Assembly: GCA_928721565.1 (NCBI GenBank) | Contig: OV788638.1 | Coordinates: 248,001 to 312,000 of the forward strand | Direction: 5' to 3' | Source of the DNA: an uncultured Clostridia bacterium | GTDB taxonomy: Bacteria > Bacillota > Clostridia > TANB77 > CAG-508 | Length of the DNA stretch: 64,000 nucleotides | Shown: positions 50,145-63,370 of the stretch, piece by piece | Position numbering within the stretch: the first letter of the stretch is position 1 | Layout of the letters: each line of letters begins with the position of its first letter | Made by a program: the position numbers and the translations under genes | The notes under the pieces: model-generated | Databases searched by the model: none | The model's input: the letters and a program-made list of their open reading frames with translations, nothing else | What the model was told of the DNA's origin: nothing

Positions 50145-50573
50145 CTAGTCTACAACTACAACTCCCATTGATCTTGCTGTACCTGCTACTATGCTCATAG
50201 CAGCTTCTATTGATGCAGCATTTAGATCTGGCATTTTTTGTTCAGCTATTGCTTTAACTTGTTCCTTTGTTATTTTTGCAACTTTGTCTCTATTTGGTTT
50301 TCCAGAACCTTTTTCAATTTTAGCTGCTTTTTTAATTAATACAGCTACTGGTGGAACCTTTGTTATGAATGAGAAAGATTTATCTTTGTATACAGTTATT
50401 ACAACTGGTATTATAAATCCTGCTTGGTTTGCTGTTCTATCATTGAATTCTTTTACGAATTGCATAATATTTACACCACTACCACCTAAAGCTGGTCCAA
50501 CTGGTGGAGCTGGAGTTGCCTTTCCTGCTTCTATTTGTAATTTAATTAAATTTGAGATTTCTTTTTCTGCCAT
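50145..50573 (-). CDS. rplK: Ribosomal protein L11
   Basis: 142 residues. 'KLQIEAGKATPAPPVGPALGGSGVNIMQFVKEFN' and 'AKITKEQVKAIAEQKMPDLNAASIEAAMSIVAGTARSMGV' are intact. It binds the GTPase centre of 23S rRNA. 18 bases after nusG. Confidence 0.98.
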   Translation of the reverse strand: MAEKEISNLIKLQIEAGKATPAPPVGPALGGSGVNIMQFVKEFNDRTANQAGFIIPVVITVYKDKSFSFITKVPPVAVLIKKAAKIEKGSGKPNRDKVAKITKEQVKAIAEQKMPDLNAASIEAAMSIVAGTARSMGVVVVD

Positions 50574-50591
50574 CTTAAATTTTCGCCTCCT

Positions 50592-51128
50592 TTAATCTAC
50601 TTTTTGTATTTGTGAAAATTCTAATTCTACTGGAGTTTCCCTTCCAAACATAGATATTAAAACTTTTACTTTGTGTTTTTCTTTATTAATTTCTTGTACT
50701 GTTCCTATAGAATCTTTGAATGGTCCATTTAGTATTTGTACAGAATCATTTACATCATAGTCTACACTTATTGATGCATCTTCAAATCCCATTGCACGAA
50801 TTTCTTCATCTGTTAATGGAATAGGGTCTGTTCCTGATCCTACAAATCCTGTAACTCCTCTAGTATTTCTTACAATATACCATGTTTCTTCAGTTACAAT
50901 CATTTTTACTAATACATAACCTGGAAATACTTTTTTTAGATTTGCTTTTCTTTGACCATCTTTTATTTCTATTTGTTCTTCCATTGGAACTACTATATCA
51001 AAAAAGTATTCTTCCAATTCTCTATTTTTTACTGTTTTCTCAAGGTCTGTTTTTACTTTATTTTCATATCCTGAATATGTATGTACTACATACCACCTTG
51101 GTGACATATCATAGTCTTTTTGTGACAT
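50592..51128 (-). CDS. nusG: Transcription elongation factor NusG
   Basis: 178 residues. NGN domain ('WYVVHTYSGYENKVKTDLE', 'KVFPGYVLVKMIVTEETWYIVRNTRGVTGFVG') and KOW domain ('DSVQILNGPFKDSIGTVQEINKEKHKVKVLISMFGRETPVELEFSQI'). Between secE and rplK, the canonical order. Confidence 0.97.
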   Translation of the reverse strand: MSQKDYDMSPRWYVVHTYSGYENKVKTDLEKTVKNRELEEYFFDIVVPMEEQIEIKDGQRKANLKKVFPGYVLVKMIVTEETWYIVRNTRGVTGFVGSGTDPIPLTDEEIRAMGFEDASISVDYDVNDSVQILNGPFKDSIGTVQEINKEKHKVKVLISMFGRETPVELEFSQIQKVD

Positions 51129-51141
51129 TTATTTGACCTCC

Positions 51142-51540
51142 TTACTGTTCCGGATTTGTTTGTTCACTTTCAGAATTTGTATTTTGATTATCTTCTGAAG
51201 TTGTGTTTTCTTCAGTTGATGTATTATTTTCTTCAGTTGAACTATCTTCACTATTTGTATTATTTTCTCCGTTATCAGTAGTATTAGTATTATCTGTAGT
51301 GTCATTTTCAGTGTTATACTTTTCATTTACTACATTTTGTAAATTAGTTATTCCATATTTATTTCCTAAATCAAATGCTACATCTAATACAAATACTATT
51401 ACAGCAGTTACTAATACAATTGCTATAACTGCACTAGTGTTATTAGCCAATTGTTTTGGTGTTGGCCAAATTACTTTTTTTAGTTCTGCCTTAAAGTCTT
51501 TAAAAAAATGCTTTTTTGTTTTATTTTCTTTTTTAGCCAT
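51142..51540 (-). CDS. secE: SecE with long acidic C-terminal extension
   Basis: 132 residues; bacterial SecE of this type is usually 60-75. The core is normal: 'FFKDFKAELKKVIWPTPKQLANNTSAVIAIVLVTAVIVFVLDVAFDLG' (about 13-60) with one membrane helix. After 'VNEKYN' comes a tail of about 60 residues made almost only of Asn, Thr, Glu, Ser and Asp, ending 'SEQTNPEQ', which would lie outside the membrane. The DNA below it is a low-complexity repeat. Position before nusG proves identity. Confidence 0.93.
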   Translation of the reverse strand: MAKKENKTKKHFFKDFKAELKKVIWPTPKQLANNTSAVIAIVLVTAVIVFVLDVAFDLGNKYGITNLQNVVNEKYNTENDTTDNTNTTDNGENNTNSEDSSTEENNTSTEENTTSEDNQNTNSESEQTNPEQ

Positions 51541-51570
51541 TTTATTTCCTCCTTAAAATAGCTTTTTATA

Positions 51571-51735
51571 CTATTTAGTTTCTTTATGTGTTGTACGTTT
51601 CTTGCAGAATTTGCAATATTTAACTAATTCTAGTCTATCTGTATTGTTTCTTTTATTTTTTGATGTCATGTAATTTCTATTTTTACATTCTGTACATTCT
51701 AATATAATATTTTCTCTTGGTCCTTTAGCTGCCAT
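51571..51735 (-). CDS. rpmG: Ribosomal protein L33
   Basis: 54 residues, short but certain: 'MAAKGPRENIILECTECKN', 'TSKNKRNN', 'ELVKYCKFCKKRTTHKETK'. Two CxxC pairs (zinc-binding form) are present. It is the first gene of the rpmG-secE-nusG unit, a usual arrangement. Confidence 0.96.
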   Translation of the reverse strand: MAAKGPRENIILECTECKNRNYMTSKNKRNNTDRLELVKYCKFCKKRTTHKETK

Positions 51736-51810
51736 TTAAATACACCTCCGACTTTTTTACCTTACTTTTTTAAACGATGTGAGCATACGCATTCCTACGT
51801 ACGCTCAACT

Positions 51811-51839
51811 ATTTTACCACTTTTTTCTTTATATGTCAA
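51811..51839 (-). promoter_or_regulatory. Promoter of rpmG-secE-nusG
   Basis: Minus strand TTGACA (51834-51839), 17-base spacer, TAAAAT (51811-51816). An imperfect hairpin GAGCGTACG...CGTATGCTC follows in the leader. Confidence 0.75.
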
Positions 51840-51849
51840 TGAATTTCTA

Positions 51850-52428
51850 TTACTTTTTTCTTCTTTTTTTATTTTTTTGTACAGAAAATCCAAATCTTCC
51901 TATTTTTTTGCCTAATGAAAAGTATTTTCCATTAGCATAAGTGATTAAATCACATTTAGATATATCAAATGCTCCCTTGTCATCTATATATTTTTCATCT
52001 GCATTTATTCCTAAGACTTCTGCAATAAACATATGATGAGATCCTAATTCTTTTATTTCTTTAACTTTGCATTCGACTGATACTGGACTTTCTTTTATCA
52101 TTGGGCATTTTACAAACTTAGCCGGTTCTTTAGTTAAATGCATTTCTTTAAATTTATCTACTTGTGCTCCTGATTTTACGCCACACCAGTCAGTTGCATA
52201 TGCTAAATCTTCTGTAGTTAAATTAATTACAAATTCTCCACTTTCTTTTATCATTTTATATGAATGACGAGTTGGTCTAACAGAAATATATACCATTGCA
52301 GGATTTGTATTTATGATACCAGTCCATGCAACTGTTATTATATTTGATTCTTCCATATTTCCACATGATATCATTACTGCTGGTAATGGATATAAAAATG
52401 TTCCTGGTTTCCATGTTACTTTACTCAT
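51850..52428 (-). CDS. Flavin reductase-like domain protein
   Basis: 192 residues. 'PLPAVMISCGNMEESNIITVAWTGIINTNPAMVYISVRPTRHSYKMIKESGEFVINL' and 'CDLITYANGKYFSLGKKIG' fit the FMN-binding flavin reductase family. Relatives reduce flavin or act as flavoprotein oxidoreductases; the exact reaction is not known. It stands alone between the rRNA operon's end and rpmG. Confidence 0.85.
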   Translation of the reverse strand: MSKVTWKPGTFLYPLPAVMISCGNMEESNIITVAWTGIINTNPAMVYISVRPTRHSYKMIKESGEFVINLTTEDLAYATDWCGVKSGAQVDKFKEMHLTKEPAKFVKCPMIKESPVSVECKVKEIKELGSHHMFIAEVLGINADEKYIDDKGAFDISKCDLITYANGKYFSLGKKIGRFGFSVQKNKKRRKK

Positions 52429-52467
52429 TAATTACCTCCCATTGTATATTAAAATACAGTTTTAATA

Positions 52468-52520
52468 ATAAAAAAGTATAAATTAAAATTGCTCTACACA
52501 GTTCTAATTTATACTTTTTA
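52468..52520 (-). terminator. Terminator of the rRNA operon
   Basis: AAAAAGTATAAATTA (52471-52485) pairs with TAATTTATACTTTTT (52505-52519) over 15 bp with a 19-base loop; T-run on the minus strand. It lies 14 bases beyond the 5S gene. Confidence 0.8.
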
Positions 52521-52533
52521 TAAATATAAAAAA

Positions 52534-52650
52534 ACTGGCAACAACCTATTTTCCCAGCAGGGTAACCCACAAGTATCTTCGGCACATTGGAGCTTGACTT
52601 CTGTGTTCGGGATGGGAACAGGTATTTCCTCCATGTAATCGTCACCAGAA
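52534..52650 (-). rRNA. rrf: 5S ribosomal RNA
   Basis: About 117 bases beginning CTGGTGACGATTACATGGAGG and ending near TTGTTGCCAGT on the minus strand; central CCCGAACACAGAAGTCAAGC is diagnostic. Ends are approximate by a few bases. Confidence 0.93.
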
Positions 52651-52665
52651 AATTATATGATGCTT

Positions 52666-52695
52666 AAAGCACACTCAAAAATACATAGATGAAAT
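52666..52695 (-). repeat. 23S processing stalk, 3' side
   Basis: About 30 bases complementary to 55643-55672 with a few mismatches, flanking the 23S gene on both sides. RNase III-type substrates have this layout. Confidence 0.8.
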
Positions 52696-52726
52696 TATAT
52701 TAGAATTCTTTTTTAAAATTATAGTT

Positions 52727-55590
<2,864 letters not shown>

Positions 55591-55642
55591 CGTTTTCTAA
55601 AATTAAATCCTAATTTTTTCAACTAGTTGTCTAGTTTACCTT

Positions 55643-55672
55643 ATTTCATCTATATATTTTTCAATGTGCTTT
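55643..55672 (-). repeat. 23S processing stalk, 5' side
   Basis: Partner of 52666-52695. The remaining spacer (55591-55828) holds no gene. Confidence 0.8.
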
Positions 55673-55828
55673 CTTTGTAATTATAAACTTCGCATTACTG
55701 TGTCAAACTTCTTTCAAAATTGTTAGCATTGTACTGCTTGCTTATAATTCCAAATCTTTTCAATATAATTACTATTGCTAACTTTTATTTTAATCTTATT
55801 TGTTATTAATAAGATTTGTAAGTCAGCG

Positions 55829-55905
55829 TGGTGGAGCTGAGGAGAGTCGAACTCCTGACCTCCTGCTTGCAAGGCAGGCGCTCTAGCCAACTGAGCTACA
55901 GCCCC
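55829..55905 (-). tRNA. tRNA-Ala (anticodon TGC) in the rRNA spacer
   Basis: Acceptor GGGGCTG/CAGCTCC with one wobble, anticodon loop TTTGCAA giving TGC, T-loop TTCGACT, encoded CCA (55829-55831). No tRNA-Ile accompanies it. Confidence 0.95.
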
Positions 55906-55932
55906 ATCTATATTTCAAATGTACTAATTAAA

Positions 55933-55963
55933 GTACATTGAAAAATAAACAATAGATCCTTTA
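55933..55963 (-). repeat. 16S processing stalk, 3' side
   Basis: GTACATTGAAAAATAAACAATAG and following bases are complementary to 57619-57649 with few mismatches. Confidence 0.8.
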
Positions 55964-55974
55964 AATTCTTTTCT

Positions 55975-57503
<1,529 letters not shown>

Positions 57504-57618
57504 AAAAAATATTTTTGAGTTTTTTGACTCGTTTAAACTTCTTTAATTTTTTAATCTTTTTTGATTTACTTTTTGGTACTTCTCTATTTCTAGAAAATCA
57601 CCGTTTGGTTTATTCTCT

Positions 57619-57649
57619 AAAGGATTCTATTGTTTACTTTTCAATGTAC
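57619..57649 (-). repeat. 16S processing stalk, 5' side
   Basis: Partner of 55933-55963, together forming about 31 bp of double strand around the 16S precursor. Confidence 0.8.
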
Positions 57650-57683
57650 TTTTTTGTTTGCTCACTTGGTGTGAACGAAACTT

Positions 57684-57712
57684 ATTTTAGCATACCTTTT
57701 CTTTATTGTCAA
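57684..57712 (-). promoter_or_regulatory. rRNA operon promoter, proximal
   Basis: Minus strand TTGACA (57707-57712), 17-base spacer, TAAAAT (57684-57689). Confidence 0.75.
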
Positions 57713-57871
57713 TACTTTTTTAAAAATATTTTTAAAATATTTTTTGTCTCGTTTTTGAGGCAAAATAAAAAACTAGTAGTTGGTGTTTTTACTATTGTTT
57801 TGTTATTACTTTTTACTAATTTCTTGTGTATTATTTTTTAATATTTTTGTCTGTTGCTCGGTACATTTATT

Positions 57872-57900
57872 ATCTTAACACCGTTGTCGAAAAAAGTCAA
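57872..57900 (-). promoter_or_regulatory. rRNA operon promoter, distal
   Basis: Minus strand TTGACT (57895-57900), 17-base spacer, TAAGAT (57872-57877). The 57504-58015 gap contains only the leader, two promoters about 190 bases apart and the topA terminator; ORFs in it are chance. Confidence 0.65.
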
Positions 57901-57965
57901 TACCTTTTTAAAATTTTTTTAAATATTTTTTCTATAATATTATATGTAGTTATAACTAATAAAAA

Positions 57966-58010
57966 AATTTGCCACATAGATTCTTTCAATCTATAATAGC
58001 AAATTTCTAT
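57966..58010 (-). terminator. Terminator after topA
   Basis: AAATTTGC and GCAAATTT form the base of the stem and ATAGATT/AATCTAT the top, with loop CTTTC. T-run follows on the minus strand. Confidence 0.7.
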
Positions 58011-58015
58011 ATATA

Positions 58016-60007
58016 TTAGTTATCTTTTTTCTCATTTTTAGTAGGCTTATTCCAAGAAATATAATCACATGATTTAGGATTGTTCTCACAAATATAATAT
58101 TTTCTTCTATTTTTAGCTTTTCTTACTTGTACAGTTCCCCCACATTTAGGGCAAGGGATATCTATTGTTTCTATAATAGCTTTAGTGTTTTTGCATTCAG
58201 GATATCCAGGACAAGCTAAAAACTTTCCAAATCTGCCATATTTATATACCATCATTCTTCCACATTTATCACATTTAACATCTGAAACTTCTTCTTCAAT
58301 CTCAACATGCTCTAATTCTTTTTCTACTTTTTCAAGATTTTTTTCAAATGGAGTATAAAATTCACTTATCATTTCTCTCCAATTTTCTTTTCCTTCTGCA
58401 ATATTATCAAATTGGTTTTCTACTTTAGCTGTAAATTCTACATTTATAATATCTGTAAAATTTTCTGTCAAAAGTTTATTTACTACTTTTCCAAGTTCGG
58501 TTGGGATTAGTTGTTTTTGTTCTTTTTCTATATATCTTCTTTCTAATATAGTAGTAATTGTTGGAGAATATGTACTTGGTCTACCTATTCCTTTTTCTTC
58601 TAATGCTTTTACAAGACTAGCTTCTGTATATCTTGCTGGTGGCTCTGTAAAGCTTTGTTTTGGATTTATTGATTGTTCTTTTACTTCTTGATTCACTTCT
58701 AATTCTGGTATAATACCATCATCTTCTTCTTGTTTACCATCTGTTCCTTCTACATACAATGTCATAAATCCTTTGAATTTTAAATTTTGTCCATTTGCTT
58801 TAAATGTATATTTATTTGCATCAATTATTACTGACATTGTATCATATACAGCTGGTGCCATTTGGCTTGCCATAAATCTGTTATATATTAATTTATAAAG
58901 TTTATATTGATCTTTTGTTAAAGAATCTTTTATACTGTCTGGTTCTAAGTCTGCATATGTTGGTCTTATACCTTCATGAGCATCTTGTGCTTCTTTGTTT
59001 GTTTTGTAATATCTATTTTCGTAATATTCCTCTCCATATGCTTTTAATATATGTTGTTTTGCAGCTGCTCTTGCTTCTTCTGATATTCTTGTAGAATCTG
59101 TTCTCATATATGTTATTAATCCTACTGTCCCTTTTTCTGGTATTTTTACACCTTCATATAGTCCTTGAGCAACTGACATTGTTTTCTTTAATGTAAAACC
59201 TAGTTTTCTTGATGCTTCTTGCTGCATTGTACTTGTTGTAAATGGTGGTGCTGGTGTTCTTTTCTTTTCACCTTTTTTTACTTCTTCTACTATATATTTT
59301 GCATTTTTTATACTAGATAATATTTCGTTTACTTCTTCTTGACTATGAATCTCTTGTTTCTTTTTGTCTTTTCCAAAGAATTTTGCTTCAAATGTTTTTT
59401 TAGATTTTTCATCTAATAATTTTACATATATATTCCAATATTCTTCTGGAATGAATTTTTCTATTTCTTCTTCTCTATCTACAATTAGTTTAACTGCAAC
59501 TGATTGCACTCTACCTGCAGATAAGCCTCTTCTTACCTTTTTCCATAATATTGGACTTATTTTGTATCCAACTATTCTGTCTAGTACCCTTCTTGCTTGT
59601 TGAGCATCTACTAAATTGATATCAATATCTCTTGGTTCTTTTATTGCTTTTTGAACTGCTGTTTTTGTAATTTCATTAAATGTTACTCTTGTAACTTTAT
59701 CTTTATCCAAGTCTAATATATATGATAAATGCCATGCAATTGCTTCTCCTTCACGGTCAGGGTCAGTTGCCAAATATACTTTTTTAGCTGATTTAGCATC
59801 TTTTTTTAATTCTTTTATCAAATCTCCCTTTCCTCTGATATTTATATATTCTGGTTCAAAATTATTTTCTATATTTATTCCTAGTTTTGATTTTGGCAAA
59901 TCTCTTATATGTCCCATTGATGCTACTACTTTTGTATTTCCTCCTAAGAACTTTTTTATTGTATTAGCTTTTGCTGGTGATTCTACTATTATTAACTTAT
60001 CTGTCAC
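58016..60007 (-). CDS. topA: DNA topoisomerase I
   Basis: 663 residues. Type IA enzyme that relaxes negative supercoils. The Toprim domain has 'LIIVESPAKANTIKKFLG' and 'LATDPDREGEAIAWHLSYIL'; the catalytic tyrosine is in 'GLITYMRTDSTRIS' (about 300). The C-terminus has two zinc ribbons: 'CDKCGRMMVYKYGRFGKFLACPGYPEC' type (about 580-610) and 'CPKCGGTVQVRKA...YYICENNPKSC' (about 620-655). Full length. Confidence 0.97.
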   Translation of the reverse strand: MTDKLIIVESPAKANTIKKFLGGNTKVVASMGHIRDLPKSKLGINIENNFEPEYINIRGKGDLIKELKKDAKSAKKVYLATDPDREGEAIAWHLSYILDLDKDKVTRVTFNEITKTAVQKAIKEPRDIDINLVDAQQARRVLDRIVGYKISPILWKKVRRGLSAGRVQSVAVKLIVDREEEIEKFIPEEYWNIYVKLLDEKSKKTFEAKFFGKDKKKQEIHSQEEVNEILSSIKNAKYIVEEVKKGEKKRTPAPPFTTSTMQQEASRKLGFTLKKTMSVAQGLYEGVKIPEKGTVGLITYMRTDSTRISEEARAAAKQHILKAYGEEYYENRYYKTNKEAQDAHEGIRPTYADLEPDSIKDSLTKDQYKLYKLIYNRFMASQMAPAVYDTMSVIIDANKYTFKANGQNLKFKGFMTLYVEGTDGKQEEDDGIIPELEVNQEVKEQSINPKQSFTEPPARYTEASLVKALEEKGIGRPSTYSPTITTILERRYIEKEQKQLIPTELGKVVNKLLTENFTDIINVEFTAKVENQFDNIAEGKENWREMISEFYTPFEKNLEKVEKELEHVEIEEEVSDVKCDKCGRMMVYKYGRFGKFLACPGYPECKNTKAIIETIDIPCPKCGGTVQVRKAKNRRKYYICENNPKSCDYISWNKPTKNEKKDN

Positions 60008-60037
60008 TTTGTTTTCCGCTCCTTCCTGTTTATACTT

Positions 60038-60385
60038 CTATGTATTGTAGCTTAATTTTTTATTTTTTGCAAGTGCTTGTAATTTTTTTATTTCCATAAT
60101 TACATCTTCTAATCCTATTGGAGTTACCTCATTTTCTTTTACTAGCCCCAACATCTGAGTTATCTCTTTTTCGTCATTTGTGAGATGTTCTATTTTATTT
60201 TGCTCAACTCCTATTTTATCTCTGTATTCTGTTTTTATTACTTGTATTCCATAAATTAATTTGTCTTTGTTATCTTTTTTATCTTCATCTATTATTTTAT
60301 AATATTCTACTTTTATTGGATAATTTATTCCTGCTTCTGATAATTCGTCGCGGTTTATAAAAATGCTTCCAAAAAAGTTTTTCAA
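60038..60385 (-). CDS. Hypothetical protein (possibly DUF6514-like)
   Basis: 115 residues, TTG start preceded by GGGGAGGGG. Central 'VEYYKIIDEDKKDNKDKLIYGIQVIKTEY' and 'IEHLTNDEKEITQMLGLVKENEVTPIGLEDVI' look like a small domain found in Clostridia (I recall DUF6514, not verified). No membrane segment. It is upstream of topA by 30 bases and may share its transcript. Confidence 0.6.
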   Translation of the reverse strand: MKNFFGSIFINRDELSEAGINYPIKVEYYKIIDEDKKDNKDKLIYGIQVIKTEYRDKIGVEQNKIEHLTNDEKEITQMLGLVKENEVTPIGLEDVIMEIKKLQALAKNKKLSYNT

Positions 60386-60415
60386 AATTCTTCCCCTCCC
60401 CTTTTCATAATATTT

Positions 60416-60444
60416 ACTATAATACTTAATGTAGTAAATTGCAA
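60416..60444 (-). promoter_or_regulatory. Likely promoter of the gene at 60038 (and topA)
   Basis: Minus strand TTGCAA (60439-60444), 17-base spacer, TATAGT (60416-60421). The 60386-60755 gap holds this promoter and the hairpin at 60691; nothing else is evident. Confidence 0.5.
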
Positions 60445-60690
60445 GAACTTTTCATCGCAAGTTTTAACATATTGTGTGTCCTCTCGACAGCATTCTACAA
60501 GTATATATTTTTATATTCATTTTTTCCTATAAAATGTTTTTTATTGTCGACTTTTTTTGCGTTTAATTTATGTAAATTCATGTTATACTATATTTAACAA
60601 AAAATCTTTGCATTTTTTAAGAGTCCGGTATTCTTATTTAATTCATTATATTGGTAAATCATCTTTTTATTCTATTTATCAATATACAAT

Positions 60691-60722
60691 TAAAAAGGCA
60701 CATTTTTATATGTGTCTTTTTT
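60691..60722 (-). terminator. Terminator after the TrmH-type gene
   Basis: On the minus strand GACACATAT pairs with ATGTGCC over about 7-8 bp with one wobble, followed by TTTTTAATTG. Confidence 0.65.
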
Positions 60723-60755
60723 ATAATTTGGCAAAAAGGTGTATTCATTTTAATA

Positions 60756-61547
60756 TTATTTTGACAACTTTTGCCTTACATATTCATACATTACTACCCC
60801 TGCAGCAACAGAAGCATTAAGACTTTCTGTTTTCCCTATCATAGGTATTTTAGCTTTTTCATCTGCCATTTCTTGAACTTCTTTAGATACCCCATTTGAT
60901 TCATTGCCTATAACTATTATCTTTTTATTGAACTGAATATCATAAATACTATTTTCAGTTTGTAAAGATGTAACCATCAATTTAAAATGATGTCTTCTCA
61001 TTTCTTTTATTGCTTGTGGCAAATTTTCTACTTCTATTATTTTTACTCTAAATATCGCTCCCATTGTTGATCGTACAACTTTAGAATTAAACGCATCTGC
61101 CGTTCCTTTTGAAACTATTATTTGATTTAGTCCTATGCTATCTACCGTTCTTAATATAGTTCCTAAGTTTCCTGGATCTTGCACATCATCTAACGCTACT
61201 ATTATATCCTGAGCATAATCAATTTGTACATCTTCATCCCCTTTTTCTATAATTGCCATTATTCCTTGTGGGTTTGTTACTTGAGTAATTGATGCAAATA
61301 TTTTGTCTGTTACATATACACATTCATATTTTGCAATTTCATACATTATATGTGTTGGTATTTCATATGTTCTAGTTGTGTCTTCACATATTATTATCTT
61401 TTTGATTTTTGCATTTTCCTTTACCGCTTCTTCTATCAGTTTAACACCTTCGATAATATATTCATTGCTTTCATCTCTGTGTTTTTTATCTTTTAATTTT
61501 TTTATATGTTTTATTAATTCGTTGTCTTTACTTGAAATTATTTGCAT
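60756..61547 (-). CDS. TrmH-family RNA 2'-O-methyltransferase
   Basis: 263 residues. The N-terminal substrate-binding domain begins 'IISSKDNELIKHIKKLKDKKHRDESNEYIIEGVKLIEEA'. SPOUT motifs follow: 'VALDDVQDPGNLGTILRTVDSIGLNQII', 'VIGNESNGVSKEVQEMAD' and 'IPMIGKTESLNASVAAGVVMYEYVRQ'. It is a second TrmH-like enzyme beside the RlmB at 22 kb; target rRNA position unknown (YsgA/RlmB-like group). Confidence 0.9.
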   Translation of the reverse strand: MQIISSKDNELIKHIKKLKDKKHRDESNEYIIEGVKLIEEAVKENAKIKKIIICEDTTRTYEIPTHIMYEIAKYECVYVTDKIFASITQVTNPQGIMAIIEKGDEDVQIDYAQDIIVALDDVQDPGNLGTILRTVDSIGLNQIIVSKGTADAFNSKVVRSTMGAIFRVKIIEVENLPQAIKEMRRHHFKLMVTSLQTENSIYDIQFNKKIIVIGNESNGVSKEVQEMADEKAKIPMIGKTESLNASVAAGVVMYEYVRQKLSK

Positions 61548-61594
61548 ATTTTTAAATTTCCTTTCTTTTTCTTCTAGCCAGTCTAAAATTATAA

Positions 61595-63370
61595 TTATTT
61601 TTCACCTAAGCCTTTTAAAAATTCCATAGTTTCTTTTAAGCATCCTTTTTCCGTTGCATCTTGAAGTACTAATGTAATTTGTGGTTTTATTCCTTGAGTA
61701 AATTTAATTCTATTTCTATATTTTTTTACTAGTGCATTCACATCAATATTTAACTCTCCTGCTTCAAACATAAATAATACAAAGTTTCTTCTTCCTTGTA
61801 CTTTACTTATATTTAGTTTCTTACATAGTGTCTTTATCCTTGCAATATCTAATAAATTTTCTATTTCATTTGGCATATTTCCAAATCTGTCTATCATTTC
61901 ATCTACTACATTTTGAATATTTTCTTCATTTTTACATAGTGCAATTTCTTGATACATTTCTATCTTTTGACTTGAGTCTGAAATATATTCATCTGGAATA
62001 TAACTTGTAACATCTAAATCTATTTGAACATCTATTTCTGGTACAACTGTTTCTCCCTGAATTTCTCTTACTACTTCATCTAATAAATTACAGTATGTAT
62101 CATACCCTACTTGTTCTAAATGACCATGCTGAATTTCTCCAAGCAAACTTCCAGCGCCTCTAATTTCTAGATCTCTCATAGCTATTTTAAATCCTGACCC
62201 AAATTCAGTAAATTCTTTTATTGCTTTTAGCCTTTTATCTGCTACTTCTGATAATAGTTTGTCTCTTTTATATGTTATATATGCATACCCCTGTCTATCT
62301 GATCTACCAACTCTTCCTCTAATTTGATATAATTGTGCTAATCCCATCCTGTCCGCATTTTCTACTATTATTGTATTTGCATTTGGTATATCTATTCCTG
62401 ATTCTAGAATCGTTGTACATACTAGTATATCTGTTTTACCTTCTATAAATTCCTCCATTATATCTTCTATTTCGTTTCCTGTCATTCTTCCATGTGCATA
62501 TGTAACTTTTGCTCCTGGTACAAGTTCTTCTATTTCATTTGCTTTTTGCATAATTTTTTCTACATTATTGAATAAATAAAATACCTGTCCTTTTCTTTCT
62601 AGTTCTTTAGTTATTGCTTCTCTAATTACTTCTTGATCATATTCTAATACATAAGTTTGTACTGGTTTTCTGTTATATGGTGGTTCATAAATAACTGACA
62701 TGTCTCTAACTCCAACTATTGACATGTGTAATGTTCTTGGAATTGGTGTTGCTGTCATTGTTAATACATCTACATTCGTTTTGTATTGTTTTATTTTCTC
62801 CTTTGCTTTTACCCCAAATCGATGTTCCTCGTCTATTATTAATAACCCTAAGTCTTTGAATTCTACATCTGCGCTTAGTATTCTATGTGTTCCAACTATT
62901 ACATCTACTTCTCCTAATTTTAATCTTTTTATTATATCTTTTTGTTGTTTTGGTGTTCTAAATCTGTTTAAAACTTCTACTTTTACTCCAAATCCAGCCA
63001 TTCTATCTTTAAATTCTTTGTATTGTTGTTCTGCTAAAACTGTTGTTGGTGCTAAATATGCTACTTGTTTTCCTCCCATTACAGCTTTAAATGCAGCTCT
63101 TATTGCTACTTCTGTTTTTCCATATCCTACATCTCCACAAAGTAGTCTGTCCATTGGTTTGTCATTTTCCATATCTTTTTTTACTTCGTCTATGCAACGT
63201 AATTGATCATCTGTCTCTTGATATGGAAAGCTGTCTTCAAATTGATTTTGCCATGGTGAATCTTTTGGAATGCATATCCTTTTGCTTTTTCTCTTTTTGC
63301 ATATAGTTCTATCAATTCTTTGGCCACTTCTCTTAAATTTTTCTTTACTTTGGCTTTTGTTTTTAACCAT
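61595..63370 (-). CDS. mfd: Transcription-repair coupling factor Mfd, C-terminal part (frameshifted)
   Basis: The frame is open to 63370 but resembles Mfd only from about 63270 on ('KDSPWQNQFEDSFPYQETDDQLRCIDEVKKDMENDKPMDRLLCGDVGYGKTEVAIRAAFKA' region). It has the helicase motifs: Walker A 'CGDVGYGKTEV', DEAD-like 'IIDEEHRFG', 'TATPIPRTL', 'TTILESGIDIPNANT', 'QLYQIRGRVGRSDRQGYAY', and then the C-terminal D7 domain. The first 30 codons (MVKNKSQSKEKF...) are out of frame with the real protein. The ribosome-dislodging translocase half is complete. Confidence 0.85.
   Translation of the reverse strand: MVKNKSQSKEKFKRSGQRIDRTICKKRKSKRICIPKDSPWQNQFEDSFPYQETDDQLRCIDEVKKDMENDKPMDRLLCGDVGYGKTEVAIRAAFKAVMGGKQVAYLAPTTVLAEQQYKEFKDRMAGFGVKVEVLNRFRTPKQQKDIIKRLKLGEVDVIVGTHRILSADVEFKDLGLLIIDEEHRFGVKAKEKIKQYKTNVDVLTMTATPIPRTLHMSIVGVRDMSVIYEPPYNRKPVQTYVLEYDQEVIREAITKELERKGQVFYLFNNVEKIMQKANEIEELVPGAKVTYAHGRMTGNEIEDIMEEFIEGKTDILVCTTILESGIDIPNANTIIVENADRMGLAQLYQIRGRVGRSDRQGYAYITYKRDKLLSEVADKRLKAIKEFTEFGSGFKIAMRDLEIRGAGSLLGEIQHGHLEQVGYDTYCNLLDEVVREIQGETVVPEIDVQIDLDVTSYIPDEYISDSSQKIEMYQEIALCKNEENIQNVVDEMIDRFGNMPNEIENLLDIARIKTLCKKLNISKVQGRRNFVLFMFEAGELNIDVNALVKKYRNRIKFTQGIKPQITLVLQDATEKGCLKETMEFLKGLGEK

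Noticed and set aside
57515..57841. Plus-strand frame of 108 codons upstream of 16S
   Set aside because: It lies across the rRNA promoters and leader, is phenylalanine-rich from AT-rich DNA, and has no ribosome site.
60557..60820. Plus-strand frame of 87 codons before the TrmH-type gene
   Set aside because: It overlaps the terminator and the end of the methyltransferase gene, with no ribosome site.
63255..63280. Programmed -1 frameshifting in mfd
   Set aside because: TTCCAAAAG does not match the usual X-XXY-YYZ slippery pattern and there is no obvious stimulatory stem; Mfd is not known to use frameshifting.
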